From the NCBI RefSeq assembly GCF_900090325.1, contig NZ_FMHW01000002.1, positions 1,922,001-1,986,000 of the forward strand: 64,000 nt of DNA, given 5' to 3'. Source of the DNA: Micromonospora pallida. GTDB taxonomy: Bacteria > Actinomycetota > Actinomycetes > Mycobacteriales > Micromonosporaceae. Numbering within the stretch: position 1 is the stretch's first letter; every line of letters starts with the position of its first letter. The translations under genes were made by a program, and so were the position numbers. The notes below the pieces were generated by a model. It did no database searches. It was not told the DNA's origin and saw only the letters and a list, made by a program, of their open reading frames with translations. Shown here piece after piece: positions 7,954 through 15,990 of the stretch.

Positions 7954-8973
7954 ATGAGCGACGAGCAGACGGGCACCGGAAGCGGCTGGCCCGAACCGAC
8001 CGGGCCGTCCCGGCCCACTGGGCCAGCGAAGGAGCCGGACCCGCGTCCCGACTCCCCCGACCCGGACGAGACCGCGCCGCTGCGCATCCCACCGCGGCGG
8101 GACGACATCGGCTCCGACGACGACGGGCCCGGCGGCGACGACGTCACGGTCGACCTGGGCCGGCCGTCGGTGGCTGGTCCCGAGCGGATCACCGCGCCGA
8201 CGACCTCGCGGCCTGTCGAGTCGGCCAGCGAGTCGACCACCGAGCCGGCCAGCGAGCCGACCTCCACGCCGGCGAAGCGGATGAGTTCGGCCTCGGTGAT
8301 GATCGCGGTGTTGCTGGCGTTGCTGGGGTTCACCCTGGTGGTGCAGTTGAAGACCACGTCGACCGATCCGACCCTGTCGGCGACCCGGCAGGAGGACCTG
8401 GTCCGGATCCTGTCCGACCTGGACGCCCGGGAGAGCCGGCTGCGGCAGGACATCGCCGAGCTGGAGGGCAGCCAGCGGCAGTTGGCGTCGGGCGCACAGG
8501 GCCGCGAGGCGGCGCTGGAGGAGGCCGCGCGGCGCGCCGACGAGCTGGGCATCCTGGCGGGCACACTGCCGGCGACCGGACCGGGGCTGACGATCCGGAT
8601 CAGCGCCGGCGGGGGCAAGCCGATCCCGGCGAGCCGGATCCTCGACGCGGTGCAGGAACTGCGGGGCGCCGGCGCGGAGGCGATGCAGGTTTCCGGCTCG
8701 GTCGGGTCGCCGGTGCGGATTATCGCCTCGACGTATTTCCTGGACGGCGAGGGTGGTGGCCTGGTCGTCGACGGCCGGCGGATGACCGGGCCGTATTCGA
8801 TCACGGTGATCGGTGATCCGGCGACGATGCGAACCGCCTTGAACATTCCCGGCGGGGTGGCCGCATCGATCAAGGGTGACGGCGGTAACGTGAGCTTCGA
8901 GGATCGTGAGGTCGCCGAGGTTTCGGCGCTGCACGAACCGATCACGTTGGAACACGCCCGTCCGGTCTCCTGA
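7954..8973 (+). CDS. DUF881 membrane protein (intact second copy)
   Basis: The 339-residue protein starts with about 110 residues of Pro/Thr/Asp-rich disordered sequence. One transmembrane helix follows (SVMIAVLLALLGFTLVVQL), then a coiled coil (residues about 145-185) and an extracytoplasmic DUF881 domain (GPGLTIRISAGG, RILDAVQELRGAGAEAMQVSG, RIIASTYFLD). It matches Rv1825. ATG 7954 was chosen; TTG 7945 and GTG 7948 are in-frame alternatives with no better ribosome site. It belongs to the same operon as DUF1290, 10 bp upstream. Some DUF881/DUF1290 sets are linked to the cell envelope; the role here is unproven. Confidence 0.9.
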   Translation: MSDEQTGTGSGWPEPTGPSRPTGPAKEPDPRPDSPDPDETAPLRIPPRRDDIGSDDDGPGGDDVTVDLGRPSVAGPERITAPTTSRPVESASESTTEPASEPTSTPAKRMSSASVMIAVLLALLGFTLVVQLKTTSTDPTLSATRQEDLVRILSDLDARESRLRQDIAELEGSQRQLASGAQGREAALEEAARRADELGILAGTLPATGPGLTIRISAGGGKPIPASRILDAVQELRGAGAEAMQVSGSVGSPVRIIASTYFLDGEGGGLVVDGRRMTGPYSITVIGDPATMRTALNIPGGVAASIKGDGGNVSFEDREVAEVSALHEPITLEHARPVS

Positions 8974-9041
8974 CCGGTGGGCGGCGCCGGGTCGCCTCCC
9001 GGCGCGCCGATTGGTCAGTACGAGGACGAAGGACGCGCCTG

Positions 9042-9422
9042 GTGATTCCTGAGGACCTGCGATACACCGCCGAGCACGAGTGGGTGGCGGGTGACGGTAG
9101 CGGCCCGGTCCGGGTCGGCATCACCCACTACGCGCAGGACGCGTTGGGCGACATCGTCTACGTCCAGTTGCCGGACGAGGGTGCGGTGGTGGCGGCCGGT
9201 GAGCCGCTGGGCGAGATCGAGTCGACCAAGAGCGTGTCGGAGATCTACGCGCCGGTGAGCGGGACGGTGACGGCGCGCAACGAGGCGCTCGGTGACACGC
9301 CCGAGGTGATCAACACCGACCCGTACGGTGCGGGTTGGCTGCTGGAGATCCGGCCGGACGATCCGGGCGTGGTGGCGGGTCTGTTGACCGCGGCCGGGTA
9401 CGCCGACGTCATCGGGGGCTGA
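9042..9422 (+). CDS. gcvH: Glycine cleavage system H protein
   Basis: The 126-residue lipoyl carrier shuttles the aminomethyl group from GcvP to GcvT. The sequence runs LRYTAEHEWV at the N terminus, the lipoylation hairpin with Lys63 in EIESTKSVSEIYAPVSG, and the C-terminal INTDPYGAGWLLEI strand. All are canonical and the length is normal. The start is the GTG at 9042. It follows the DUF881 gene by 68 bp, as Rv1826 does. The partner gcvP is 6.5 kb away and has its own glycine riboswitch; gcvT is not in the window. Confidence 0.97.
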   Translation: MIPEDLRYTAEHEWVAGDGSGPVRVGITHYAQDALGDIVYVQLPDEGAVVAAGEPLGEIESTKSVSEIYAPVSGTVTARNEALGDTPEVINTDPYGAGWLLEIRPDDPGVVAGLLTAAGYADVIGG

Positions 9423-9461
9423 GTCCTCCGACCGGATCACGCGGTGTCTCCGCGCGTCCGG

Positions 9462-9490
9462 TTGCCCTGCATTTCGGCGCTGGCTAGGCT
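9462..9490 (+). promoter_or_regulatory. Housekeeping-type promoter of garA
   Basis: TTGCCC (9462-9467) and TAGGCT (9485-9490) are separated by exactly 17 bp, a good sigma-70/HrdB-like promoter. Transcription would start near 9497, leaving about 140 nt of leader before the FHA gene at 9639. It separates garA from the gcvH unit. Confidence 0.6.
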
Positions 9491-9638
9491 CGCCCAGTCG
9501 ACCGAGAAACCAAATAGTTGAGCGTCGTGGAGAATTGCCTTCCCGGGCCCGGGGAGCCAGCCGCCGGGTGTTCCTGAGCCCGGCGGCCAAGACCGGTATT
9601 TACCCGACGCCGACCGAACAGATCCGTGAGGTGGTCCC

Positions 9639-10091
9639 ATGACGCGCCCAGACGACGAGTTCCCCCCGCTCGACGTCACGTCGACGCTCAATCTCGGTTC
9701 GCTCGACGAAGTTCTCGAGGGTCCGGACACCGACGTGGTGCCGAGCCGGATGTCCGGTTCACTGCCGCCGGGTATGGCGTTGCTGGTGGTCCGTCGCGGA
9801 CCGAATGCCGGTGCTCGGTTCCTGCTGGACCACGACGTGACGACAAGTGGCCGGCACCCGGACAGTGACATTTTCCTCGACGACGTGACCGTGTCGCGGC
9901 GGCACGCCGAGTTCCACCGCGACAGCGGCACGTTCACGGTGCGGGACGTGGGCAGCCTGAACGGCACGTACGTCAACCGGGAGCGGGTGGAGGCGGCGAC
10001 GCTGAGCAACGGTGACGAGGTGCAGATCGGTAAGTTCCGGGTCGTGTTCATCGCCGGTCCGCGCCCGGAGGAGGAGGCCGGCCGGGGGTGA
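9639..10091 (+). CDS. garA: FHA-domain regulator of GarA/OdhI type
   Basis: The 150-residue protein has a C-terminal FHA domain (about 47-138). Its phosphothreonine-binding residues are visible: GRHPDSDIFL (71-80), SRRHAE (86-91) and GSLNGTYVN (105-113). The N-terminal tail contains VTSTLNLG with Thr14 and Thr16, the region where GarA and OdhI are phosphorylated by Ser/Thr kinases. In those relatives the phosphorylated tail folds onto the FHA domain and relieves inhibition of 2-oxoglutarate dehydrogenase. The usual ETTSVF motif is not identical here, so the phosphosite is inferred. The order gcvH-garA-MerR matches Rv1826-1828. Confidence 0.9.
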   Translation: MTRPDDEFPPLDVTSTLNLGSLDEVLEGPDTDVVPSRMSGSLPPGMALLVVRRGPNAGARFLLDHDVTTSGRHPDSDIFLDDVTVSRRHAEFHRDSGTFTVRDVGSLNGTYVNRERVEAATLSNGDEVQIGKFRVVFIAGPRPEEEAGRG

Positions 10092-10849
10092 ACGAGCCTG
10101 CGGTCTCCATGCCGCCCGGTGCGGCCCGGTCCCAACCGCTGATGAGCATCGGCGAGGTGCTGGCCCAGTTGCGGGTGGAGTTTCCGGACACCACGATTTC
10201 GAAGCTGCGGTTCCTCGAGGCCGAAGGCCTGGTGGAACCGCAGCGCACACCGGCGGGTTACCGGAAGTACAGCTGGGACGACGTGGCCCGGCTGCGGTTC
10301 GTGCTGACCGCCCAGCGGGATCAGTACCTGCCGTTGCGGGTGATCCGTGAGCAGCTGGCCGAGTGGGACGCCTCGCCGGACGGCGCGGGCCGGCCACGGC
10401 CGACGTTGGTCGCGGTGGGGCCGGGCGGTGAGGTGCCCGGTCGCGCGCCGACCGAGCCGGATCCGGTCGAGTCGGCCTCCGTACGGCTGAGCCGCACGGA
10501 CCTGGTGGCCCGCAGCGGCATCGAGGAGTCCACCCTGGGCGAGCTCGAGCGGCTCGGGGTGGTGGTGTCGAGCCCGCCCGGCTGGTACGACGGGGACGCC
10601 CTGATCATCGCGCGGGCGGTGGCGGGGCTGGCCGCGTACGGGCTGGAGCCCCGGCATCTGCGGGCCTTCCGGACGGCGGCAGACCGGGAGGCGGGGTTGT
10701 TCGCGCAGTTGCTGCTGCCGTTGGCGCGGCAGAACGACCCGGCGGCCCGGGCCCGGGCGGCGGAGACCGCCCGGGAGCTGGTGGCGCTGTCGCAGCAGCT
10801 GCACGCGGCGTTGGTCCGGGTCGGGCTGCGGTCGACGCTGGGTCGGTGA
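10088..10849 (+). CDS. ftsR: MerR-family regulator, FtsR (Rv1828) type
   Basis: The 253-residue protein has an N-terminal MerR DNA-binding domain: MSIGEVLAQLRVEFPDTTIS (19-38), then LRFLEAEGLVEPQRTPAGYRKYSWDDVARLRFV with the typical Y-R-K wing. A second MerR-like helix-turn-helix segment follows a flexible linker (LSRTDLVARSGIEESTLGEL). This duplicated layout is that of the Rv1828/FtsR group, whose Corynebacterium member activates ftsZ. The GTG start overlaps the garA stop by 4 bp, so it is co-translated with garA. DNA targets here are unknown. Confidence 0.87.
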   Translation: MNEPAVSMPPGAARSQPLMSIGEVLAQLRVEFPDTTISKLRFLEAEGLVEPQRTPAGYRKYSWDDVARLRFVLTAQRDQYLPLRVIREQLAEWDASPDGAGRPRPTLVAVGPGGEVPGRAPTEPDPVESASVRLSRTDLVARSGIEESTLGELERLGVVVSSPPGWYDGDALIIARAVAGLAAYGLEPRHLRAFRTAADREAGLFAQLLLPLARQNDPAARARAAETARELVALSQQLHAALVRVGLRSTLGR

Positions 10850-11021
10850 GGGGACGGCGGTGGAGATCTGCTCCAGGGAGCGTGTCGTAGGCTTCCTGGG
10901 GTAATCCCTCGCCGGGGCGGGTGCGGCGGGCGCGGTGCGCGCGGGACGGTCGTCTCGGGGTCCGTGTACCGTGCAGGGAAGGGCGCGGTGCGGCGTAGGT
11001 GACAACGACACGGAGGCGGCG

Positions 11022-11486
11022 GTGCGCGAGCTGAGCGTGGTCGGAGTTCGGGTGGAATTGCCCACCAACCAGCCGATCGTCCTGCTCAGGGAGGTCGAGG
11101 GGGACCGCTATCTGCCGATCTGGATCGGCGCGGTCGAGGCGACGGCGATCGCCTACGAGCAGCAGGGTGTGAAGACGGCCCGGCCGTTGACGCACGACCT
11201 GCTGCGGGACGTGTTGGCGGCGTTGAAGGCGCCGCTGCGGGCGGTGGAGATCACCGAGTTGAAGGAGAACGTCTTCTACGCCGACCTGCTGATCGGGGAC
11301 GGGCTGCGGGTGTCCGCCCGGCCGAGCGATTCGATCGCGTTGGCGTTGCGGGTCGGTGCGCCGATTCGTTGTGCCGAGCAGGTCCTCAGCGAGGCGGGGA
11401 TCGTGATTCCCGACGAGCAGGAGGACGAGGTGGAGAAGTTCCGGGAGTTCCTCGATCAGGTCCGCCCGGAGGACTTCGCCGGCTGA
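11022..11486 (+). CDS. Bifunctional nuclease family protein (DUF151)
   Basis: This 154-residue protein is a full-length DUF151 protein. Landmarks are VRELSVVGVRVELPTNQPIVLL at the N terminus, LPIWIGAVEATAIA, RPLTHDLL and ARPSDSIALALRV. Plant and bacterial members have reported DNase/RNase activity; in actinobacteria the role is unproven. GTG 11022 follows CGGAGGCGG. It lies 172 bp after the ftsR-like gene, matching Rv1829. Confidence 0.9.
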   Translation: MRELSVVGVRVELPTNQPIVLLREVEGDRYLPIWIGAVEATAIAYEQQGVKTARPLTHDLLRDVLAALKAPLRAVEITELKENVFYADLLIGDGLRVSARPSDSIALALRVGAPIRCAEQVLSEAGIVIPDEQEDEVEKFREFLDQVRPEDFAG

Positions 11487-11617
11487 CCCGGTCGTCGCGC
11501 CGGACACGTCGGGCTCCGAACGGTCGCCCGTGGATTGTGGATCGTCACGGTGCGTGATACTTGGGTGATCGTTCGGCGTGTCGCGACGCTGTCTGCCCGG
11601 TAACTCCTGAACCCCGC

Positions 11618-11623
11618 TATAAG
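11618..11623 (+). promoter_or_regulatory. Candidate -10 box of the second MerR gene
   Basis: TATAAG lies 65 bp before the ATG at 11689, in the least GC-rich stretch between the two genes. No clear -35 box is visible at 17 bp. Confidence 0.4.
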
Positions 11624-11688
11624 GTTGCCGTGTCGAGGGGTGCACGTCCCAAACGACGTGTCACCGCACGGGCGGGGAGGTTGTCGGG

Positions 11689-12273
11689 ATGCACGGGCCA
11701 CGAGATTCTGATCCGGGTACGGCGCCGCAGGGCCTCGGTGAGGTGTCGCCGACGCTGGCGACGGAGGGTGACGACTCGGTGGGCTACCGGGGCGTGACGG
11801 CGTGCGCGGCGGTGGGCATCAGTTATCGGCAGTTGGACTACTGGGCCCGCACCGCGTTGGTGGTGCCGAGCGTCCGGGACGCCTCGGGTTCGGGGACCCA
11901 GCGGCTCTACTCCTTCCGCGACCTGGTGGTGTTGAAGGTCGTGAAGCGGTTGCTGGACGCCGGGGTGTCCCTTCAGAACATTCGCAAGGCGATCGAGGCG
12001 TTGCGGTCGCGGGGGGTCGGTGACCTGGCGGGCATCACGTTGATCTCCGACGGTACGACGGTGTACGAGTGCCGTTCCCCGGAGGAGGTGGTCGACCTGT
12101 TGCAGGGCGGCCAGGGGGTGTTCGGCATCGCCATCGGCGGCGCGTTCAAGGAGATTCAGGGGTCGCTGTCGCACCTACCGGCAGAGCCGGCGGTGCCGGG
12201 TGTCGAGGAGCCGGCGTCGCCCGTGGTGGGCGACGAGTTGGCGGCCCGGCGGGCCCGGCGTCGGGCGGGCTGA
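11689..12273 (+). CDS. MerR-family regulator, Rv1830 (ResR/McdR) type
   Basis: The 194-residue protein has one MerR DNA-binding domain: VGYRGVTACAAVGISYRQLDYWARTALVVPS (about 31-61), SGTQRLYSFRDLVVLKVVKRLLDAGVSLQ, then an effector/dimer region (LISDGTTVYECRSPEEVVDLL). Order and motifs match Rv1830 of M. tuberculosis, a cell-cycle and growth regulator in which resilience mutations are found clinically. ATG 11689 has GGGGAGG upstream. The C-terminal 40 residues are low complexity and Ala/Arg-rich. Confidence 0.87.
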   Translation: MHGPRDSDPGTAPQGLGEVSPTLATEGDDSVGYRGVTACAAVGISYRQLDYWARTALVVPSVRDASGSGTQRLYSFRDLVVLKVVKRLLDAGVSLQNIRKAIEALRSRGVGDLAGITLISDGTTVYECRSPEEVVDLLQGGQGVFGIAIGGAFKEIQGSLSHLPAEPAVPGVEEPASPVVGDELAARRARRRAG

Positions 12274-12465
12274 GAAGCCGAGGGAGCGACCGTCCGTGAT
12301 GGACGGCGCACGGGAGCCGACAGGCCGGGCGCAGGTCGTCCGGGCGGACACGCTATCGTCCGTCAGACGGTCAGCCGGTGCGACCCGAACGGTCATGCCG
12401 GGTGACCCGCCCGTTGGCCCGCGCGTTCGTCGCGCGGTACCCCTCCCTTCTTGGAAGGATTGACC

Positions 12466-12861
12466 GTGACGGTTACCGAGCAGTCCATCCCCTCGCACTA
12501 TGAACGCATCGGTGGCGCGGCGGCCGTGAAGGCCGCCGTCGAACTCTTTTACGACCGGGTGCTCGTCGACCCGGAACTGGCCGGCTACTTCACCGGTCTC
12601 GACATGGTCGCGCAGCGGCGGCATCTGGCATTGATGCTGACCGTGGTGCTCGGCGGCCCCAACGAGTACACCGGCCGGGGGCTCGCCGAGGCCCACCAGC
12701 CGTTGGGCATCCCGCAGGCGCACTACGAACTGGTCGGCGGGCACCTGATGGCCGTGTTGACGCAGTTGGGCGTGCCGGTGGACGTGCAGGAGCACGTGCG
12801 GGTGGTGTTGGGTCAGGTGCAGGACCAGGTGGTGGCCAGCGGATCCCGTTCGGGCGTCTGA
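12466..12861 (+). CDS. glbN: Truncated haemoglobin, group I (trHbN)
   Basis: The 131-residue haem protein has YERIGG (12-17), TyrB10 as Tyr29 in LFYDRV, and the proximal histidine as His77 in GLAEAHQPLGI. It ends with HYELVGGHLMAVL. These are the ligand-pocket features of group I truncated haemoglobins, which oxidise nitric oxide to nitrate in mycobacteria. GTG 12466 lies 7 bp after GGAAGG; the upstream TTG at 12451 overlaps that ribosome site and was rejected. The flavohaemoglobin-like gene follows 2 bp after the stop, suggesting that a reductase partner is co-produced. Confidence 0.92.
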   Translation: MTVTEQSIPSHYERIGGAAAVKAAVELFYDRVLVDPELAGYFTGLDMVAQRRHLALMLTVVLGGPNEYTGRGLAEAHQPLGIPQAHYELVGGHLMAVLTQLGVPVDVQEHVRVVLGQVQDQVVASGSRSGV

Positions 12862-12863
12862 AC

Positions 12864-14039
12864 GTGGACGTCGCACGGCTCAAGCAGAGTTGGAACCTGG
12901 TCGCCGCGCACGGCGACCAGGTTCCGCTCTACTTCTACTCGGCGCTGTTCCTGTCCCACCCCGAGACCCGGCAGATGTTCCCGACGAACATGGCCGGCCA
13001 GCGGGACCGGTTGGTCACCGCGCTGGGACACATCGTGTCGAACGTCGACCAGGTGGACCGGCTGACCGGGTTCCTGCGGGACCTCGGCGCCGACCACCGG
13101 AAGTTCGCGGTGCGCCCGGAGCACTATCCGGCGGTCGGTGACGCGTTGCTGACCACGCTGCGGCACTTCCTCGCCGACCAGTGGACCGAGGAGCTGGCCC
13201 GGGACTGGGCGGGCGCCTACGGCCTGGTGTCCCAGGTGATGATCGAGGCGGCGCAGGCGGCGGAGCAGGTCAACCCGCCGTGGTGGGTCGGGGAGATCGT
13301 CGGGCATGAGCGGCGGGGCTTCGATGTGGCGGTGCTGACCCTGCGTCCGCAGTACCTGTTGCCGTTCACGCCGGGCCAGTCGATCGGGGTGTCGCACCCG
13401 GCGGTGCGGGCATGGCGGTACTACTCCCCGGCGAACGCGCCCCGCCCGGACGGCACGATCGAGTTGCACGTGCGGGCCGCTCCGGGTGGGGCGGTGAGTT
13501 CGCGGCTGGTGTTCGGATGCGCGGTGGGCGACCACCTCAACCTGGCGGCCCCGGTGGGGGACCAGTTGACGCTCTGGCCGGCAGGTGGAGCTGACCTGCT
13601 GCTGCTCGCCTCCGGCACCGGCTGGGCGCCGGTGAAGGCGCTGGTGGAGCAGGTGGCCGCGGAGGGCTCCCACCGGCGGGTCGACCTGTACGTGGGAGCG
13701 CGGTCACGGATGGAGTTCTACGACAGCGACGCCATCGACAAGCTGGCGGCGACGCATCCGTGGTTGACGGTGACGTACGTGCTGGGGATGGATCCGCGTC
13801 GGCCCGGGGAGTTGGTCCACCCGGTCGACCGGGCGATGGCCGACGGTGACTGGCGGTCCCGGCACGTGTACGTGTGTGGTTCGGACGAGATGGTGGGACA
13901 TACGGCGCAGACGCTGTCCCGGGCCGGCTACCACGCCGGTCAGGTGCACCACGAGGGGCTGGGCAAGCACTGGTACGGCCCGGCGTGGCGCACGGCAATG
14001 GACTCGTCGTCGCAGGAGGATTCCGGAGGTACCCGGTGA
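12864..14039 (+). CDS. Flavohaemoglobin-like globin-reductase fusion
   Basis: The 391-residue protein joins a globin (1-135) to an FAD/NAD reductase. In the globin, Tyr25 in LYFYSALF is the likely B10 tyrosine, and His78 in GADHRKFAVRPEHYPAVG is the proximal ligand. The reductase part shows the FAD motif RYYSPAN, the NAD-binding LLLLASGTGWAPVKALVEQ and the C-terminal VYVCGSDEMVGHT. The expected job is NO dioxygenase or alternative electron transfer. The RxYS motif is intact, but the globin is divergent from E. coli Hmp, as in actinobacterial type II members. It is in an operon with trHbN (2-bp gap) and a DivIVA gene (4-bp overlap). Confidence 0.9.
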   Translation: MDVARLKQSWNLVAAHGDQVPLYFYSALFLSHPETRQMFPTNMAGQRDRLVTALGHIVSNVDQVDRLTGFLRDLGADHRKFAVRPEHYPAVGDALLTTLRHFLADQWTEELARDWAGAYGLVSQVMIEAAQAAEQVNPPWWVGEIVGHERRGFDVAVLTLRPQYLLPFTPGQSIGVSHPAVRAWRYYSPANAPRPDGTIELHVRAAPGGAVSSRLVFGCAVGDHLNLAAPVGDQLTLWPAGGADLLLLASGTGWAPVKALVEQVAAEGSHRRVDLYVGARSRMEFYDSDAIDKLAATHPWLTVTYVLGMDPRRPGELVHPVDRAMADGDWRSRHVYVCGSDEMVGHTAQTLSRAGYHAGQVHHEGLGKHWYGPAWRTAMDSSSQEDSGGTR

Positions 14040-14740
14040 GCACGACCCCGATCAGCAGGTACGAGGGTGTGACGGTGGCCGCGGGTGGGCCGCAGGTGCG
14101 GTTGACCGCGGACCGGGTGCGGCGGTGGGAGTTCTCGACAGCGTCGTTCACCCGCCGCGGTTACGACCACCACGACGTGGACCGGTTCCGGATGCAGGTC
14201 GCCGACGAGCTGGACCTGATGGTCACGCAGATCACGCGCCTGCGCGAGGAGAACGAGCGGCTCAACGACCGGGTGGAGCTGCACCGGCACGGGGTGATCC
14301 CGAGCGCCGGGTCGGCGGCGGCGATGCCGGCGGCCAAGGAGGTGAACCTGCTCTCCGCCGCGCAGCGCGAGGCAGAGCAGATCATCGCCCAGGCGCACGA
14401 CTACGCCCGGCGGGTCGCCGAGTACGCGCGCATGCAGTACGAGAGCTACATGCAGGCGGCGGCGGAGGAGGCTCGGCAGGAGGCGGAGCGGGCGGTGCAG
14501 GACTACCGCCGCTCGGCCGGGTCGGAGTTCGACGACTCGGTGGCCACCCGGGAGGCGTTCCGCATCTACGGCGAGATGATGATCTCGCACATGCAGTCGG
14601 CGGCCCGTCAGCTCGACGACGGCTGTGCCCAACTGGCACGAACGATGGACCGCCTGGCCGGCCCGGCCGGTGCCGGACCGGCGGTGGCCGCCAACGGGGC
14701 CACTGCGGCCCTGCCGCGGCAGTATCCGCCGCAGCGGTGA
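14036..14740 (+). CDS. DivIVA-domain coiled-coil protein
   Basis: The 234-residue protein contains the DivIVA membrane-binding motif FSTASFTRRGYDHHDVDRF (about 30-48) followed by a coiled coil (VADELDLMVTQITRLREENERLNDRV). A second long helix extends from about residue 100 to 180 (EAEQIIAQAHDYARRVAEYA, EEARQEAERAVQDY). This is the Wag31/DivIVA organisation of a polar or septal scaffold, although the main wag31 normally sits near ftsZ, so this is probably an accessory paralogue. GTG 14036 follows CCGGAGG and overlaps the flavohaemoglobin stop by 4 bp. Confidence 0.85.
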   Translation: MSTTPISRYEGVTVAAGGPQVRLTADRVRRWEFSTASFTRRGYDHHDVDRFRMQVADELDLMVTQITRLREENERLNDRVELHRHGVIPSAGSAAAMPAAKEVNLLSAAQREAEQIIAQAHDYARRVAEYARMQYESYMQAAAEEARQEAERAVQDYRRSAGSEFDDSVATREAFRIYGEMMISHMQSAARQLDDGCAQLARTMDRLAGPAGAGPAVAANGATAALPRQYPPQR

Positions 14741-14742
14741 CC

Positions 14743-14778
14743 CCGGTGGGGCCGGTCCGCACGGACCGCCCCCACCGG
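14743..14778 (+). terminator. Hairpin terminator after the globin-DivIVA operon
   Basis: Arms 14743-14759 and 14762-14778 pair at 16 of 17 positions (CCGGTGGGG...GGTCCG), starting 3 bp after the DivIVA stop. No T-run follows, as is usual in high-GC actinobacteria. Confidence 0.6.
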
Positions 14779-14884
14779 TCGTCGGCCAGTCGGACCTGCC
14801 AGGGGTGTCGGGCCAGCCGCCCCCACCGGTTGTCGGCGCCCTGCCGGGTCGTCGCCGACGGGCTGGCTGAGGCAGCATGGACGG

Positions 14885-15733
14885 GTGACGGAGCAGGTCG
14901 ACGCGGTGGCGGAACTGGTGGCCGCCGGTGGTGTGGTGGTGCTCAGCGGCGCGGGTCTGTCCACCGAGTCGGGTATCCCCGACTACCGGGGGCCCAGTGG
15001 TGTGGCGCGCCGGCACACCCCGATGACGTACCAGACGTTCACCGGGGACGTCGCCGCACGGCGTCGCTACTGGGCGCGTAGCCATCTGGGGTGGCGGCTG
15101 GTGGCCCGGGCCGCGCCGAACGACGGGCACCGGGCGGTAGCCCACTTGCAACACGCCGGCCTGGTGGACGCGGTGATCACCCAGAACGTCGACGGGTTGC
15201 ACACCGCGGCGGGCAGCCCGCACGTGGTGGAGCTGCACGGTCGGCTCGACGAGGTGGTCTGCCTGGACTGCGGCAACCTCACCTCGCGGGAGGAACTGGA
15301 CCGGCGGCTGCGCGAGGCGAACCCGGGCTTCGACGTGACGGTCACCGCGGTCAACCCGGACGGTGACGTGGATCTCCCCGCCGAGGCGGTGGCCGGGTTC
15401 CGGATGGTGGACTGCGGATTCTGCGGCACCGGCATGCTCAAACCGGATGTGGTGTTCTTCGGCGAGACGGTGCCCGCGCCCCGGGTGGCCCGCTGCTTCG
15501 ACCTGGTGGAGCGGGCCCGACTGCTGCTGGTGCTCGGATCGTCGTTGACGGTGATGTCGGGGCGTCGATTCGTGCTGCGTGCGGCGAAACGGGACGTTCC
15601 GGTGCTGATCGTCAACCAGGGGCCCACCCGGGGCGACGGGTACGCGGCGCTGACCGTCGACGCGCCGCTGGGACGGTTCCTGTCGACCCTGGTCGAGCGC
15701 GTGGCGGCCGTACCGGTCGACGTGCTGTCCTGA
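14885..15733 (+). CDS. Sirtuin-type NAD-dependent protein deacylase
   Basis: The 282-residue Sir2 protein has the NAD-binding GAGLSTESGIPDYRG (about 22-36) and QNVDGLHTAAG. The catalytic histidine is in VVELHGRLDEVVC. A four-cysteine zinc ribbon is present (CLDC and CGFC), followed by the MLKPDVVFFGE core and VLGSSLTVMSG. It is a complete sirtuin that would remove acyl groups from lysines using NAD. The GTG at 14885 is the start. It is monocistronic, between the DivIVA terminator and the glycine riboswitch. Confidence 0.93.
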   Translation: MTEQVDAVAELVAAGGVVVLSGAGLSTESGIPDYRGPSGVARRHTPMTYQTFTGDVAARRRYWARSHLGWRLVARAAPNDGHRAVAHLQHAGLVDAVITQNVDGLHTAAGSPHVVELHGRLDEVVCLDCGNLTSREELDRRLREANPGFDVTVTAVNPDGDVDLPAEAVAGFRMVDCGFCGTGMLKPDVVFFGETVPAPRVARCFDLVERARLLLVLGSSLTVMSGRRFVLRAAKRDVPVLIVNQGPTRGDGYAALTVDAPLGRFLSTLVERVAAVPVDVLS

Positions 15734-15798
15734 TTCGTCGCTCGGTGTCGTGATCCGCCCGGCGGGGTACGCCACCGCCGGGAGGACGCCGACGCTGG

Positions 15799-15804
15799 TA
15801 GCGT
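15799..15804 (+). promoter_or_regulatory. Candidate -10 element for the glycine riboswitch-gcvP transcript
   Basis: TAGCGT fits the actinobacterial TANNNT -10 pattern. It would place the transcription start near 15811, ten bases before the riboswitch P1 stem. No clear -35 is visible. Confidence 0.4.
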
Positions 15805-15820
15805 GGACCTTGCCGTACCA

Positions 15821-15913
15821 CCCACGGGGGAGAGACCGCGCGGGACACCGTCCCAAGCGGCGCCGAAGGGGCAAATCCTCCCCGGAACCTCTCAGGCAAA
15901 AGGACCTCGTGGG
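15821..15913 (+). ncRNA. Glycine riboswitch, single aptamer
   Basis: The conserved glycine aptamer core is present in order: GGGGGAGAGACCGC, then GCGCCGAAGGGGCAAA, then CCTCTCAGGCAAAAGGAC. CCCACG (15821-15826) pairs with CGTGGG (15908-15913) to close P1. Only one aptamer is seen, rather than the common tandem pair. It lies directly upstream of gcvP, the expected glycine-induced target. The GGGGGAGGCC...GGCCCCC sequence at about 15949-15977 downstream could form an expression-platform hairpin. Confidence 0.92.
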
Positions 15914-15990
15914 CAGGCACTGTGGAGCGCCGTACGGGTGCGACAGAGGGGGAGGCCGATCCGTCGACCTGGCCCCCGGGAGCGCACCCC

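Noticed and set aside
15914..15990. Second glycine aptamer after the first
   Set aside because: The conserved GCCGAAGGGGCAA and CTCAGGCAAAAGGAC blocks occur only once.
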